Part shown: positions 19,201 to 28,468 of the stretch, one piece after another | How positions within the stretch are numbered: position 1 is the first letter of the stretch | How the letters are laid out: the number at the start of each line of letters is the position of its first letter | Notes under the pieces: generated by a model | The model's input: only the letters and a program-made list of their open reading frames with translations | Database searches by the model: none | What the model was told of the DNA's origin: nothing | Source of the DNA: Tolypothrix sp. PCC 7712 | GTDB lineage: Bacteria; Cyanobacteriota; Cyanobacteriia; Cyanobacteriales; Nostocaceae | Length of the DNA: 64,000 nt | Assembly (NCBI RefSeq): GCF_025860405.1 | Contig: NZ_CP063785.1 | Coordinates: forward strand, 868,001 to 932,000 | Direction: 5' to 3' | Program-made: the position numbers and the translations under genes

Positions 19201-22200
19201 CCATATCAAAGAACAAACAGCTAGAACCTATGGAGAAGTTTGTCTGGGTACATTACATTGGCAAGAACCTGTAATCAACAGCTTACCATTACTAAAAGCA
19301 GGCTACCAAAGTGGTTTAGAAACTGGCGATTTAGTCTGGACTAGTATTTGCGGCATTATTTACATTATGCATTCTTGGCTAGCAGGTCAAGAGTTGAACG
19401 ATATCAACCGAGATGCTACTGCTTTTTGTACCCAGTTAACTCAGCTCCAGCAAGCAGCACTAGTCAATCAAATTGCAATTTTTCAGCAAAGCATTGTCAA
19501 TTTATTAGGAGATAATACTGAAGTTTGGCGATTTGAGGGCGATGCTTTTCATGAAGCTCAAATGTTACCAATTCTGGAACAGGGAGGTGATCAAACAGCC
19601 CTGTGCTATTTCCATTACCAAAAACTTTTTCTGTATTATTTATCTGAGGAGTTTCAGTCAGCAGTAAACGCTGCGATCGCTACAGAAAATTACTTGGGTG
19701 CAGCTACCGGATTGTTTATCGTTCCTAGCTTCTATACCTACGATTCCCTGGCACATCTAGCAATTTATCCGCAAGTTTCTGCAGCAGAAAAACAACGCAT
19801 TGAACAGCGAGTCAAAAGCAACCAAGAAAAAATGCAGAAATGGGCTAATTCATCCCCAGGAAATCATCTGCATAAATTTTATTTAGTGGAAGCAGAACGC
19901 CAGCGCGTTTTACATAACAAAGCTGCAGCTATTGAATTATATGATTTGGCAATTTCCACAGCCAAAGTCAATAATTATCCCCACGAAGAAGCCCTAGCCA
20001 ACGAACTTGCTGCTAAATTCTATTTAGCATGGGGGAAAAATAACATTGTTCAAGAATATTTATTAAGCGCTTACTATGGTTATGCGCGTTGGGGTGCAAC
20101 TGCCAAAGTTAAACAACTGGAACAAAACTATCCGCATTTTCTGATTCCCATTTTGCAACCAGACAGCATCAATTTTTCATCTGATGTCACGATTCCATTA
20201 GCAGAAATGGTATCTTATTCAAATGACAGTCATCATACAAAATATAGTAGCAATAGCGTATCTGCTGCCTTAGATTTAGCCACTGTCTTGAAATCTTTTC
20301 AGATGTTAGCAAGTGAAATTCATCTGAACAAATTGCTCTCTACATTATTGCAAGTAGTATTAGAAAATGCTGGGGCAGATAAATGTGTTTTATTACTACA
20401 AAAACATGGCAAGCTCACTATTGAAGCCACAATTGCATTGGGACAACAATCAGCAGTCCTGCAATCACTTCCCCTAGAAAACAGTCAAGAAGTACCCGTG
20501 GGCTTGATTAATACTGTCAAAAGAACCTTGACAGCTGCAGTATTAATTGATGCCATCACTCATCCTTTATTAACAGCCGATCCCTATATTTTCCGTTACC
20601 AGCCCAAGAGCATATTATGTACGCCAATTATGTATCAGGGTAAACTTTTAGGGATTTTATATTTAGAAAATAAAGAAGCCACAGCCGCCTTTACTAGCGA
20701 TCGCGTGGAACTCCTAAATTTACTTTGTACTCAAGCGGCGATTTCCTTAGAAAATGCCCACCTTTATCAACAAGCTCAACTTTACAGCCAGCAGTTAGAG
20801 CAATTCCTCGATGAACTCAAAGCAAGTGATACCCGCTTCCAGAACCTTGCAAATAACATCCCGGGGATGATTTACCAGTTTCATTTAGCAGCTGATGGTT
20901 CTACATCTACGCCCTATGTCAGTTCTGGCTGCTACGAAATCTATGAGGTGTCAGCAGAGGATGTGATGTCAGGTAAAGAAAACCTGTATAAAATGAATTA
21001 TCCTGACGATATGGCACAGGTTGCCGAATTAATAACTCATTCTGCCCAAAATTTAACGCCATTTCAACATGAATGGCGGATTATCACACCTTCTGGTATC
21101 ATCAAATGGATTCAATCTGCGGCGCAACCCCAGCAGCAACCTGATGGCTCAATTATGTGGGATGGGATTGTGATCGATGTTAGCGATCGCCATTTAGCTG
21201 AAGAAAAAATCCGCGCCCAAGAACAATTTCTCCGCAGTATCTACGATGGTGTGGATCATCCGATTTTTGTCATTAATGTCACACCAGAACAGGAATTTTT
21301 CTATGCAAGTTGGAACCCAGCCGCAGCCAGGATTGCAGGTGTAGTAGCAGCGGAAGTGATCGGCAAAACTCCCGAACAAATTCATGGTGAGGTAGAAGGC
21401 GCTGCAGTGAGACAACATTTTATCAGTTGTATTAAAGCAGGAACTAGCATCGCCGTTGAGCAATGTCTTACCTTTGATAACGAAATAACTTGGTGGCTGA
21501 CAACCTTTAATCCCCTGCGCGATCGCACCGGAAGAATCCATCAATTAATTGGCACAGCGATTAATATTAGCGCCCAGCAAGCTGCACTTCGTGAACGCAA
21601 ACGAGCTGAAGCCCAAGCACAGCAAAAAGCCCAAGAATTAGAAACAGCCTTGCAAGATTTGCAACAAACCCAACTACAAATGGTGCAAAGTGAGAAAATG
21701 TCTGCCTTGGGAAACCTGATAGCGGGTGTTGCTCATGAAATTAATAATCCGGTGGGATTTATCGTCGGTAACTTGCAACCTGCGCGAGATTACATTAACG
21801 ATGTGTTAGGAATACTCGATTTGTATCAGCAGCAATTTCCCGATCCTGGTGCAGTCATTACCGATGAAATAGAAGCCATTGATTTGGAATATATACGTGA
21901 AGACTTACCCAAACTCATTGACTCCATGAAACTTGGTGTCGATCGCATCCGCAATATAAGCATCAGCCTGCGAAACTTTTCTCGCGCCGATAAAGATTAC
22001 AAAATTCCCTTTAATCTTCACGAAGGTCTCAACAGTACAATTTTAATTCTCAAACATCGCCTCAAAGCTAACGAAAGCCGAACTGCAATTGAAGTAATCA
22101 CAAATTACGGCAATTTACCCGAAGTCGAATGTTTTCCCGGACAACTCAACCAAGTGTTTATGAACATTTTGGCAAATGCCATTGATAGTTTAGAAGAATT

Positions 22201-22525
22201 TAACCAGCAACGCGCCCAAGGTGAATTTCGCCCCCATTCTCACCAAATCACCATTAAAACTGCATATATTCCCCAGAGTGATAGTGAATCTACTCCCCAT
22301 GTGATCATTCGCATCAAAGACAACGGTACAGGAATGACACCAGAAGTCAAAGCCAAAGTCTTTGATCACCTATTTACTACCAAAGCCGTTGGTAAAGGCA
22401 CAGGTTTAGGATTAGCGATCGCCCGCCAAATCGTCGTAGAACGACATGAAGGTACAATCAGCGTAGATTCTGTTCTCGGAGAAGGTACAGAATTTACCAT
22501 CAAGCTGCCTGTAAATGCCTCTTAA
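16211..22525 (+). CDS. HstK-type Ser/Thr kinase-AAA-GAF-PAS-histidine kinase (copy 1)
   Basis: A 2104-residue dual kinase of the cyanobacterial HstK family. The order is: Ser/Thr kinase domain (about 10-270) with catalytic HKDLKPDNIL near 132 and DFS in place of DFG near 153; a large ATPase domain with Walker A GFSGIGKT near 338 and Walker B LDDLQWAD near 466; a long helical TPR-like region (about 700-1350); GAF (about 1357-1520); PAS domains near 1543-1660 and 1670-1790; and a histidine kinase with H-box His1842 in VAHEINNP, N-box NILANAID and G-boxes DNGTGMT and GTGLGLAIA. No receiver domain is present, so the phosphate acceptor is a separate regulator. No membrane segment is seen. GAGG precedes the ATG. 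A second copy lies at 34464. Confidence 0.93.
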   Translation: MIAGLDLECRILGYRVVEQLHFSSRTIVYRGIRVNNQQPVIIKYLKSSYPSFHELLQFRNQYTIAKNLDFPGVVRHYSLEAYRNSYILVMEDFGGIPLRAYTKKQPLEVSEYLAIALQIVEILHNLHQHRVIHKDLKPDNILINPSSKEVKLIDFSIASLLPRETQEIKNPNVLEGTLNYISPEQTGRMNRRIDYRSDFYSLGITLFELLTGELPFQSDDPMELIHCHIAKIPAVLGNGEREERPQVLYDIVSKLMAKNPEDRYQSALGLKFDLENCLEQLQKTGKVVDFIIGNRDVCDRFLIPEKLYGRETEVQQLLDAFERVAHKTNARSELMLVAGFSGIGKTAIVNEVHKPILRQRGYFIKGKFDQFQRNIPFSAFVQALRDLMAQLLTETDSQLEQWQTKILAALGDNAQVIIEVIPELEKIIGKQPPSVELSFDAAQVRFNLLFQKFIRVFTTPKHPLGIFLDDLQWADSASLRLMRLLIGEAETGYLLLIGAYRNNEVSTAHPLMLVLDEIHNSPAIVNTITLSPLQLCDLNHLIADTLSCPDGIAAHLAELVYQKTKGNPFFVKQFLKALYVDKLINFNINTGCWQGNIAEIRESALTDDVVEFMAQQIQKLPAATQTVLKLAACIGNDFDLSTLAIVYEKSESETAADLWQALQAGLILPTNEVYKFFQDCDCQNATCPLPMSGNPLAHYKFLHDRVQQAAYSLIPEPQKQLTHFHIGKLLLNKTSVAEQEEKLFEIVNQFNIGKNWIGQDIHYTQLAQLNLKAGKKARTATAHTVALEYFTTGINLLPKNQWQTQYELTLALYTAATEAAYLSSNLEQMTNLADVILASANSLLDKIKAYEIQIQVLQAQNQPLAAVKISLKILGLLGINFPEQPSELDIAQALHQTKKILAGRQPLDLVNLPQMTEPEKLAAIKIMAAVSSSTYIAVPQLFPLIILEQVNLSITYGNTPFSPYSYGCYGQLLCGVQGDIDSGYQFGKLALKLLENSHIKEQTARTYGEVCLGTLHWQEPVINSLPLLKAGYQSGLETGDLVWTSICGIIYIMHSWLAGQELNDINRDATAFCTQLTQLQQAALVNQIAIFQQSIVNLLGDNTEVWRFEGDAFHEAQMLPILEQGGDQTALCYFHYQKLFLYYLSEEFQSAVNAAIATENYLGAATGLFIVPSFYTYDSLAHLAIYPQVSAAEKQRIEQRVKSNQEKMQKWANSSPGNHLHKFYLVEAERQRVLHNKAAAIELYDLAISTAKVNNYPHEEALANELAAKFYLAWGKNNIVQEYLLSAYYGYARWGATAKVKQLEQNYPHFLIPILQPDSINFSSDVTIPLAEMVSYSNDSHHTKYSSNSVSAALDLATVLKSFQMLASEIHLNKLLSTLLQVVLENAGADKCVLLLQKHGKLTIEATIALGQQSAVLQSLPLENSQEVPVGLINTVKRTLTAAVLIDAITHPLLTADPYIFRYQPKSILCTPIMYQGKLLGILYLENKEATAAFTSDRVELLNLLCTQAAISLENAHLYQQAQLYSQQLEQFLDELKASDTRFQNLANNIPGMIYQFHLAADGSTSTPYVSSGCYEIYEVSAEDVMSGKENLYKMNYPDDMAQVAELITHSAQNLTPFQHEWRIITPSGIIKWIQSAAQPQQQPDGSIMWDGIVIDVSDRHLAEEKIRAQEQFLRSIYDGVDHPIFVINVTPEQEFFYASWNPAAARIAGVVAAEVIGKTPEQIHGEVEGAAVRQHFISCIKAGTSIAVEQCLTFDNEITWWLTTFNPLRDRTGRIHQLIGTAINISAQQAALRERKRAEAQAQQKAQELETALQDLQQTQLQMVQSEKMSALGNLIAGVAHEINNPVGFIVGNLQPARDYINDVLGILDLYQQQFPDPGAVITDEIEAIDLEYIREDLPKLIDSMKLGVDRIRNISISLRNFSRADKDYKIPFNLHEGLNSTILILKHRLKANESRTAIEVITNYGNLPEVECFPGQLNQVFMNILANAIDSLEEFNQQRAQGEFRPHSHQITIKTAYIPQSDSESTPHVIIRIKDNGTGMTPEVKAKVFDHLFTTKAVGKGTGLGLAIARQIVVERHEGTISVDSVLGEGTEFTIKLPVNAS

Positions 22526-22834
22526 TTTTGTCATTTGTCATTTGTCATTTGTCATTTGTCATTTGTCATTTGTCATTTGTCATTTGTCATTTGTCATTTG
22601 TCATTTGTCATTTGTCATTTGTCATTTGTCATTTGTCATTTGTCATTTGTCATTTGTCATTTGTCATTTGTCATTTGTCATTTGTCATTTGTCATTTGTC
22701 ATTTGTCATTTGTCATTTGTCATTTGTCATTTGTCATTTGTCATTTGTCATTTGTCATTTGTCATTTGTCATTTGTCATTTGTCATTTGTCATTTGGTAT
22801 TTGTCATTTGGTATTTGTCATTTGTCATTTGGTA
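22526..22834. repeat. Long heptamer array (TTTGTCA, about 38 copies)
   Basis: Almost perfect tandem TTTGTCA units run from the base after the HstK stop codon to about 22795, then degenerate units (TTTGGTA) to 22834. Because seven is not a multiple of three and the unit has no stop in any forward frame, the array creates long spurious open frames encoding FVICHLS repeats. A purine-poor tract with CTCATCTCC and CCCCAGT units follows up to the P450 gene. Confidence 0.95.
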
Positions 22835-22945
22835 TTGTCTCCCTCATCCCCCTCATCTCCCAGTCCCCAATCCCTAATCCCCAGTCCCCAGTCCCCATTA
22901 CCCCTTATCCCCAGAGGGGGCCCCGAGTTCCCCAATCCCTAATCC

Positions 22946-24289
22946 CTAATCCCCAGTCCCCTTCACCTGCACTTTAATCCCATATTCAGGGCGCAGGGTA
23001 ATTGAAGGCTGGGGTACAATCGGGAATCCTGGTTCTATTTCTATTTGGAAGCGTTGGGCAATGGTCGCTAATAATAAAGCTGCTTCCATCATTGCAAAGC
23101 CTTTACCAATACAAATCCGAGGCCCATCACCAAAAGGAATATATACGCCTTTAGTTAATTGCTTTTCAAATTCTTCTGTCCAGCGCTCTGGTAGAAACTC
23201 TTCAGCACGATCAAAATATTTGGGATGGCGATGCATTACCCACTGACTAATCATGATGACTGTGCCTTTGGGGATTTCGTAATCACCAATTGTCGTATCT
23301 TCCGATGCTTCTCTCCCTAGTAGCGCTACAGGAGGATACAACCGCATGGATTCTTTAATCACTTGTTGGGTATAGGTTAAGCGCGGTAGATCTGCGGTTG
23401 TGACTAATTTTCCTTGCAGGACTGCTTTTAATTCTGCAGAGAGTTTCTCTTGTACTTCGGGATGTTGAGAAATGAGCATCCATGTCCAAGATAAAGCGTT
23501 AGCAGTGGTTTCATGACCTGCGAGCATCAAAGTGGCTACTTCATCTCGCAGCAGCTTATCATCCATTTGCTGCTGAGTTTCCTCGTCTCGCGCTTCCATC
23601 AGCATCGAGAGTAAATCATTGCTTTTTTCGCTACTATTACGGCGATCGCGAATTAACTGATAGATAGCCTCATCCATTGCTGCTACAGCATGACGATAGC
23701 GAATATTTTCCGGTCTGGGAAACCATTCCCATGATAAGAAGTTCTGTTTTCGCTTGCTTTCAAACCAGTGCATTGTCACATCTAAAGCATTGGCAACTAC
23801 TTTGGCTTCCCCAGCATCAACATCAGTATCAAAAATACATTTCATCACAATCGCCAGGGTGAGGCGCATCATATCTGCATGGATGTCATGAATTTCACCA
23901 TCTTGCCAGGTTTGCAACATTCGGTCAGTGTACTTCACCATGATGTCACCATAGTTATTAATTCGCCTTTGGTGAAATACAGGTTGAGCTAGGCGACGTT
24001 GCCATAACCAAGATTCGCCTTCCGCAGTTAATAAACCTTCACCTAAGAGGGTTTTTAACACCCGAAATCCCGGACTTTTAATAAAACTCTCGCGATTTTT
24101 GAGAACTTCTTCAATATATTCAGGATTAGTTAATAAACAAGTTGGTGTTAATCCTAAACGTAAAGGAACAATGTCACCATAATCACGACAACTAGTGAGA
24201 AATGCTAATGGATCTTGCCCCAATTCGACTAAATGCCCCACGATAGAGTTAATTGGTGGTGCAGGTAAATCAAATATATCTTTTGACAT
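22946..24289 (-). CDS. Cytochrome P450, CYP110-like
   Basis: A 447-residue soluble P450 monooxygenase. The I-helix oxygen-activation motif is AGHETTANALSW, the K-helix ExxR is ESMRLYPPV, and the heme-thiolate loop is FGDGPRICIGKGFAMMEA with the ligand Cys near residue 390. The lack of a membrane anchor and the overall pattern (VGHLVELGQDPLAFLTSCRD near the N-terminus) fit the cyanobacterial CYP110 family, members of which hydroxylate long-chain fatty acids and terpenes; the substrate here is not known. No reductase, ferredoxin or terpene synthase gene is adjacent. The gene is complete and convergent with HstK copy 1 across the repeat array. Confidence 0.9.
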   Translation of the reverse strand: MSKDIFDLPAPPINSIVGHLVELGQDPLAFLTSCRDYGDIVPLRLGLTPTCLLTNPEYIEEVLKNRESFIKSPGFRVLKTLLGEGLLTAEGESWLWQRRLAQPVFHQRRINNYGDIMVKYTDRMLQTWQDGEIHDIHADMMRLTLAIVMKCIFDTDVDAGEAKVVANALDVTMHWFESKRKQNFLSWEWFPRPENIRYRHAVAAMDEAIYQLIRDRRNSSEKSNDLLSMLMEARDEETQQQMDDKLLRDEVATLMLAGHETTANALSWTWMLISQHPEVQEKLSAELKAVLQGKLVTTADLPRLTYTQQVIKESMRLYPPVALLGREASEDTTIGDYEIPKGTVIMISQWVMHRHPKYFDRAEEFLPERWTEEFEKQLTKGVYIPFGDGPRICIGKGFAMMEAALLLATIAQRFQIEIEPGFPIVPQPSITLRPEYGIKVQVKGTGD

Positions 24290-24694
24290 AGTAAAAATTC
24301 TCAGCGCTTATTTGTGCTTAAAAAAGCTTATTTTCTCAGAATATTTAATTCCTCCTCAAAAAGATAGATTTATATTCAGTAATAAGTAAGAGATTTATAT
24401 TCAATAGTTCACGTAGGATGCGTTAGCGATAGCGTAACGCATCCGTAACTGAGATTTTTCAGCCATCAAATCGGATTCCTAGAGATAACAGGTGATTAAA
24501 TACATCAGACTTCTGGCACAAGTCGGAAAAAGGAGGAACGGTTTGGTATTTTTCCTTTCCCCTTTCACCTTTTGCCTTTGCCCACCTATTGCCTACTTGG
24601 TGCGATCGCCTGATCGCCTGATAGCTTGGCGGTTCTCCAGTGCCATGCTAGGGTATTTGTACAGCAATGTCTGTTTCCTCAAGGGTAAAAGCTT
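24290..24694. other. Intergenic region with a hairpin
   Basis: A 405-base spacer between divergent P450 and Uma2 genes. It contains one hairpin, 24416-24444, with a perfect 10-bp stem GGATGCGTTA / TAACGCATCC and loop GCGATAGCG, a dispersed cyanobacterial repeat type. No gene is recognised; a 79-codon frame at 24492-24731 has no family resemblance and overlaps the Uma2 start. Confidence 0.45.
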
Positions 24695-25396
24695 ATGGTT
24701 CAGTTACAGCCATCCTCTCAGTCAGAGGTGATTTACCCCGACAGCGATGGTAAACCGATGGCGGATAACACTAAGCAGTTTCGTTGGATTGTCACAATTA
24801 AAGAAAATCTGGAATGGTTATTTGCTGATGATCCTAATGTGTTCATCGCTGGAGATTTACTGTGGTATCCGCTTGAGGGGAATAATAAGACTTGTCAAGC
24901 TCCTGACGCGATGGTAGTGGTTGGTAGACCAAAGGGAGACAGAGGTTCTTATAAACAGTGGCTAGAAGATAATATTCCACCACAAGTAGTTTTTGAAATT
25001 CTCTCCCCAGGAAATACCAAAGCAGAGATGAACAGAAAGCTGCTGTTTTATGACCGTTTTGGTGTAGAAGAATACTACTTGTACGACCACGATCGCAATG
25101 AGTTGAGTGGGTGGTTGCGAACGGAAGGCTTTTTGGATGTAATTGACCCCATCGATCAGTGGATTAGTCCGAGGTTGAAAATTCGTTTTCAGCTAGCCAA
25201 TCCACAATTGCAAATTTTCTACCCAGATAACAAGCCGTTTTTAACTCACACAGAAATTGCTCAACAGGCACAAGATGCTGAAGCTAGGGCCCAAGAGGCA
25301 GAGCAACGAGCCGAACAAGCTGAAGCACGAGCCGCAAGGCTGGCGGAACGATTGCGCGCAATGGGTATTGACTTAGATGATGAGCGATCGCCCTAA
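24695..25396 (+). CDS. Uma2 family (DUF820) restriction-endonuclease-fold protein
   Basis: A 233-residue Uma2 protein, a PD-(D/E)XK nuclease-fold family greatly expanded in cyanobacteria. The core shows FIAGDLLWYP, APDAMVVVGRPKGDRGSYKQ (the D of PD), the acidic strand VVFEILSPGN and the lysine-containing FYDRFGVEEYYLYD. Many family members are domesticated and their biological role remains unsettled; related proteins occur near transposons. The last 45 residues form an Ala/Glu/Arg-rich coiled coil (AEARAQEAEQRAEQAEARAA), a frequent tail in this family. The start ATG at 24695 is preceded by AAGGG. It is solitary. Confidence 0.88.
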   Translation: MVQLQPSSQSEVIYPDSDGKPMADNTKQFRWIVTIKENLEWLFADDPNVFIAGDLLWYPLEGNNKTCQAPDAMVVVGRPKGDRGSYKQWLEDNIPPQVVFEILSPGNTKAEMNRKLLFYDRFGVEEYYLYDHDRNELSGWLRTEGFLDVIDPIDQWISPRLKIRFQLANPQLQIFYPDNKPFLTHTEIAQQAQDAEARAQEAEQRAEQAEARAARLAERLRAMGIDLDDERSP

Positions 25397-25723
25397 ATTA
25401 TAACTCAGCATATTAACTGAAGTTATGAGCAATAAAAACTACATTAACTTTTCGTAGGAGATATTGCCCATAACTTAGGATTATATTTGGGAACTTCAGT
25501 CCCCTTTTTAGAAGGTGTTGGGTAATTGATCAATGTTGAGATGAAACGTAAAAGTCCACAGTTAACTTACAGCAGTTTTCATGTATTTAGACCACAGGCT
25601 GATATCTGTATTTCTTTGTTACTTTGCGCCTTTGCGCCTTTGCGTGAGATATAAAATTGTGGTTCATTTACCTGAAAATAGCTGTAAGCTGGGATAGTTG
25701 ACTGTGGACTTTTGGGCATGAAC
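25397..25723. other. Intergenic region largely occupied by a repeat
   Basis: No gene is seen. Half of this spacer is an inverted-repeat element (listed separately), which also contains three CTTTGCGC units. Confidence 0.5.
25551..25713. repeat. MITE-like inverted-repeat element (163 bp)
   Basis: The ends AAAGTCCACAGTTAACT (25551-25567) and the complement of AGTTGACTGTGGACTTT (right end near 25712) match at 16 of 17 positions. Inner arms TTACAGCAGTTTTCA and TGAAAATAGCTGTAA also pair. It has no coding capacity. The right end lies 11 bases from the stop codon of the sugar nucleotidyltransferase fusion. Confidence 0.65.
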
Positions 25724-28255
25724 TTATTGAACTTCTGCAGGATGTAGTTCTTGTTGCCTTTCCACAAAGGTTTGTACACGGGTGCGGTAGTTTCTTAAGT
25801 TTTCATCTACCCAATCGCGTTCGTTACTGTTAGCAAACAAATGTACTACTGGTTCACTAGCATCGGGTAAAACTAACAGCCAACTGTCATCATGAGGCTG
25901 ACCGATTTTTACTCCATCGATTAATTCTAAATTTTGGGCAGGGTGAGTTTCGACTAAATAACGCATCAGTGCGCCTTTAGCACTCCAAGGACAGCGGACA
26001 GTATGTTTTCTGTGAATCACACGAGGTAATTCAGCCCGGACAGTCGCAAGCGATCGCTCTTGAATTGTTAGCATTTCAATTAGCTTGGCAATACAGAACA
26101 TGGCATCAAATCCCGGATGCAGTTGTGGGAAGATAAAACCTGTATCCCCGCTCCCAGCTAATACAACATTGGGGTATTTCTGCGAAGCTTCCATTAAAGC
26201 TGTGGGGTTGGCTTTAGTGCGGATGACTTTACCATCGTGGCGACGGGCGACTTGTTCTACCGCACTAGAAGCATGAACTGGTACAACTACCGTTCCTCTA
26301 GGGTTAGAAGTTAAAATCATATCCACCATTAAGGCGGTTAACATTTCCCCGCGAATTGGTATCCCAGATTCATCTACTAAAATCATCTGTTCGCCATTAG
26401 CAGAGACTTGAACACCAAAGTTTGCCTTTAAAGCCTCAACTACATGGCCTAGCTGAGTTAACAAGGCTTCTCGTTCGGTTGTGGAAATAGCATGTTTATT
26501 CAGACTAGCGTTTAAAACTACGGCATCTGCACCAAATTGATCTAACATTTGGGGTAAAACTGCCCCAGTCACAGAATAAACATAGTCAATTACTACCTTG
26601 GCGCGACTGTTGCGGAGAGTTGCGACATGCAGCAGTTTCTCAAAAGCCGTGCAGTAAAGGTCATTAACTTGGCTAGGATAGGCGACATCACCAATTTCGT
26701 GTAATTGCGCCCGCCGCATATCTTCTTTAAAGAAAGCCCCCTCAATTTTCTTTTCTTGGGCTTTGGAGATATTAATTCCCTTGTTATCCATGAATTCAAT
26801 CAGGATATAGTCAGGGCGATCGGGGTGTACCCGCACATGAATCCCACCTACTACCGACATTGTGGGTATAACTGTCCGGGCTATAGGCACAGCTGTCGCA
26901 TCAAGGTTTTGAATATCAGTCCCCACTGACATTAAACCCGCAATGAGCGATCGCGTTACCATGCGCGAAACATTTCGCTGATCGCGGGAAACTGTTACCC
27001 GCGAACCTGGTTTCAATGTGGAACCATAAGCGGCTCCCAACTTCACCGCAAATTCTGGGGTAATATCGACATTAGCTAACCCTTGTACGCCGCGTTGTCC
27101 AAATAAATTCCTTTGGGCAGTATTTCCCCAAATCAAGTTGATGTTTAAAATAGCACCAGATTCAATTTTTTTACTCGGCCAAACTCTCACTCCCGGGCTA
27201 ATTTGCGCTTCTTCACCCACCGTAGAAAGCGAACCGACTACAGAAGCTTCTAATACATGAGCGCGGCGGTCTACACGAGTACCACGGGAAATTACACAAG
27301 CTGAAAGTTGTGCTTCTTCCCCAATAATCGCACCATTCCACACAATCGGGCGCTTCAAATTCGCATCAGCGCCAATAGTCACATTATCGCCAATAACAGT
27401 TCCCGCCTCAATTTGTACCCTAGAACCAATCCGGCAATTGTCACCAATGACAGCAGGACTTTCAATGGTAGCAGAAGGATCAATATAAGTATTTTGACCC
27501 TTCCAAATACCCTGAGAAATCTCTGTATAAGCAAAGTCAAGTTTTACCTTGCCATACAAAGCATCATACTGAGCTTCACGATAGGCATCCAAATGTCCGA
27601 CATCACACCAATAACCTTGAGCAATGTAGCCATACATTGGCTCATTTTTTGCCAGTAATAAGGGGAATAAATCTTTGGAAAAGTCCGATTCTGTGTTATC
27701 TGGCAGATATTCCAAAACTTCTGGTTCCAGAATATAAGTACCAGTGTTGACAGTATCAGAGAAAATTTCACTAGTAGAGGGTTTTTCTAAAAATCGATTA
27801 ATCTTGCCATCTTCATCAGTAATCACCACCCCAAATTCAATGGGGTTGGGGACACGAGTCAAAATCAGAGTGGCTTTTGATTTTTTTTGTTTATGAAATT
27901 CAATTGCTGCTGTTAAATCAAAATCTGTGATGCTATCGCCGCTAATTACGAGAAAAGTTTCATCTAGGAGTTCGGCAATATTTTTTACACAGCCTGCCGT
28001 TCCCAGAGGTTGGTCTTCTTCCACAGCATAAGTCATCTGCACGCCAAAATCGCTACCATCTTGAAAGTAGTCTCGCAGAACATCAGGCAGATAATGTAAT
28101 GTTGCAATCACTTCTGTGACTTGATGTCGTTTGAGGAGATTGATGATATGTTCAGCAATTGGCCGATTTAAAATCGGTACCATCGGTTTGGGCAAATCGC
28201 AGGTTAACGGACGAAGCCGCGTTCCCGAACCGCCTGCCATCAGCACTGCACGCAT
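25724..28255 (-). CDS. Mannose-1-phosphate guanylyltransferase / phosphomannomutase-like fusion
   Basis: An 843-residue three-part protein. Residues 1-230 are a nucleotidyltransferase with the signature [20 protein letters not shown] that makes NDP-sugars, by annotation tradition GDP-mannose. Residues about 245-365 are hexapeptide-repeat left-handed beta-helix ([20 protein letters not shown]). Residues about 380-830 are a phosphohexomutase-fold region. In this last part the usual phosphoserine loop TASHNP and the metal loop DGDGDR are replaced ([11 protein letters not shown] and SANGEQM), as in other members of this fusion family, so mutase activity is doubtful. It supplies activated sugars for envelope polysaccharides. 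It is complete and solitary. Confidence 0.88.
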   Translation of the reverse strand: MRAVLMAGGSGTRLRPLTCDLPKPMVPILNRPIAEHIINLLKRHQVTEVIATLHYLPDVLRDYFQDGSDFGVQMTYAVEEDQPLGTAGCVKNIAELLDETFLVISGDSITDFDLTAAIEFHKQKKSKATLILTRVPNPIEFGVVITDEDGKINRFLEKPSTSEIFSDTVNTGTYILEPEVLEYLPDNTESDFSKDLFPLLLAKNEPMYGYIAQGYWCDVGHLDAYREAQYDALYGKVKLDFAYTEISQGIWKGQNTYIDPSATIESPAVIGDNCRIGSRVQIEAGTVIGDNVTIGADANLKRPIVWNGAIIGEEAQLSACVISRGTRVDRRAHVLEASVVGSLSTVGEEAQISPGVRVWPSKKIESGAILNINLIWGNTAQRNLFGQRGVQGLANVDITPEFAVKLGAAYGSTLKPGSRVTVSRDQRNVSRMVTRSLIAGLMSVGTDIQNLDATAVPIARTVIPTMSVVGGIHVRVHPDRPDYILIEFMDNKGINISKAQEKKIEGAFFKEDMRRAQLHEIGDVAYPSQVNDLYCTAFEKLLHVATLRNSRAKVVIDYVYSVTGAVLPQMLDQFGADAVVLNASLNKHAISTTEREALLTQLGHVVEALKANFGVQVSANGEQMILVDESGIPIRGEMLTALMVDMILTSNPRGTVVVPVHASSAVEQVARRHDGKVIRTKANPTALMEASQKYPNVVLAGSGDTGFIFPQLHPGFDAMFCIAKLIEMLTIQERSLATVRAELPRVIHRKHTVRCPWSAKGALMRYLVETHPAQNLELIDGVKIGQPHDDSWLLVLPDASEPVVHLFANSNERDWVDENLRNYRTRVQTFVERQQELHPAEVQ

Positions 28256-28468
28256 AAATCCTCCTTAACTATTAGCAGCATTTGCTGCGTCAAGACCCGC
28301 ATATACGTTGTATTTTTCTTTCTCTAGTCTCCTATGGATCTTGATATTTGAGTAACTCCCGCGAGATGCATCTGTGGGGGGGTTGGGGATGAGGGAGATG
28401 AGGAAGCAGGGGAGACAAGGAGCAATTAGTTACCCATGCCCAATGCCCAATGCCCCATGCCCAGTCCC
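28256..28468. other. Spacer with short G/A-rich and CCCAATG repeats
   Basis: Upstream region of the nucleotidyltransferase fusion. It contains GATGAGGGAGATGAGG and several ATGCCCA units, a repeat type that recurs at 50240-50265 and 54334-54370. No gene is seen. Confidence 0.45.

Noticed and set aside
22526..22834. Possible CRISPR array at the heptamer tract
   Set aside because: The units are seven bases long and directly adjacent, with no unique spacers; no cas gene is present.
22515..22977. Three overlapping forward open frames of 120-149 codons encoding FVICHLS repeats
   Set aside because: They are produced by the stop-free TTTGTCA heptamer array and have no ribosome sites or family resemblance.
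24492..24731. 79-codon frame before Uma2
   Set aside because: It runs through pyrimidine-rich repeat-like DNA and overlaps the well-supported Uma2 start.
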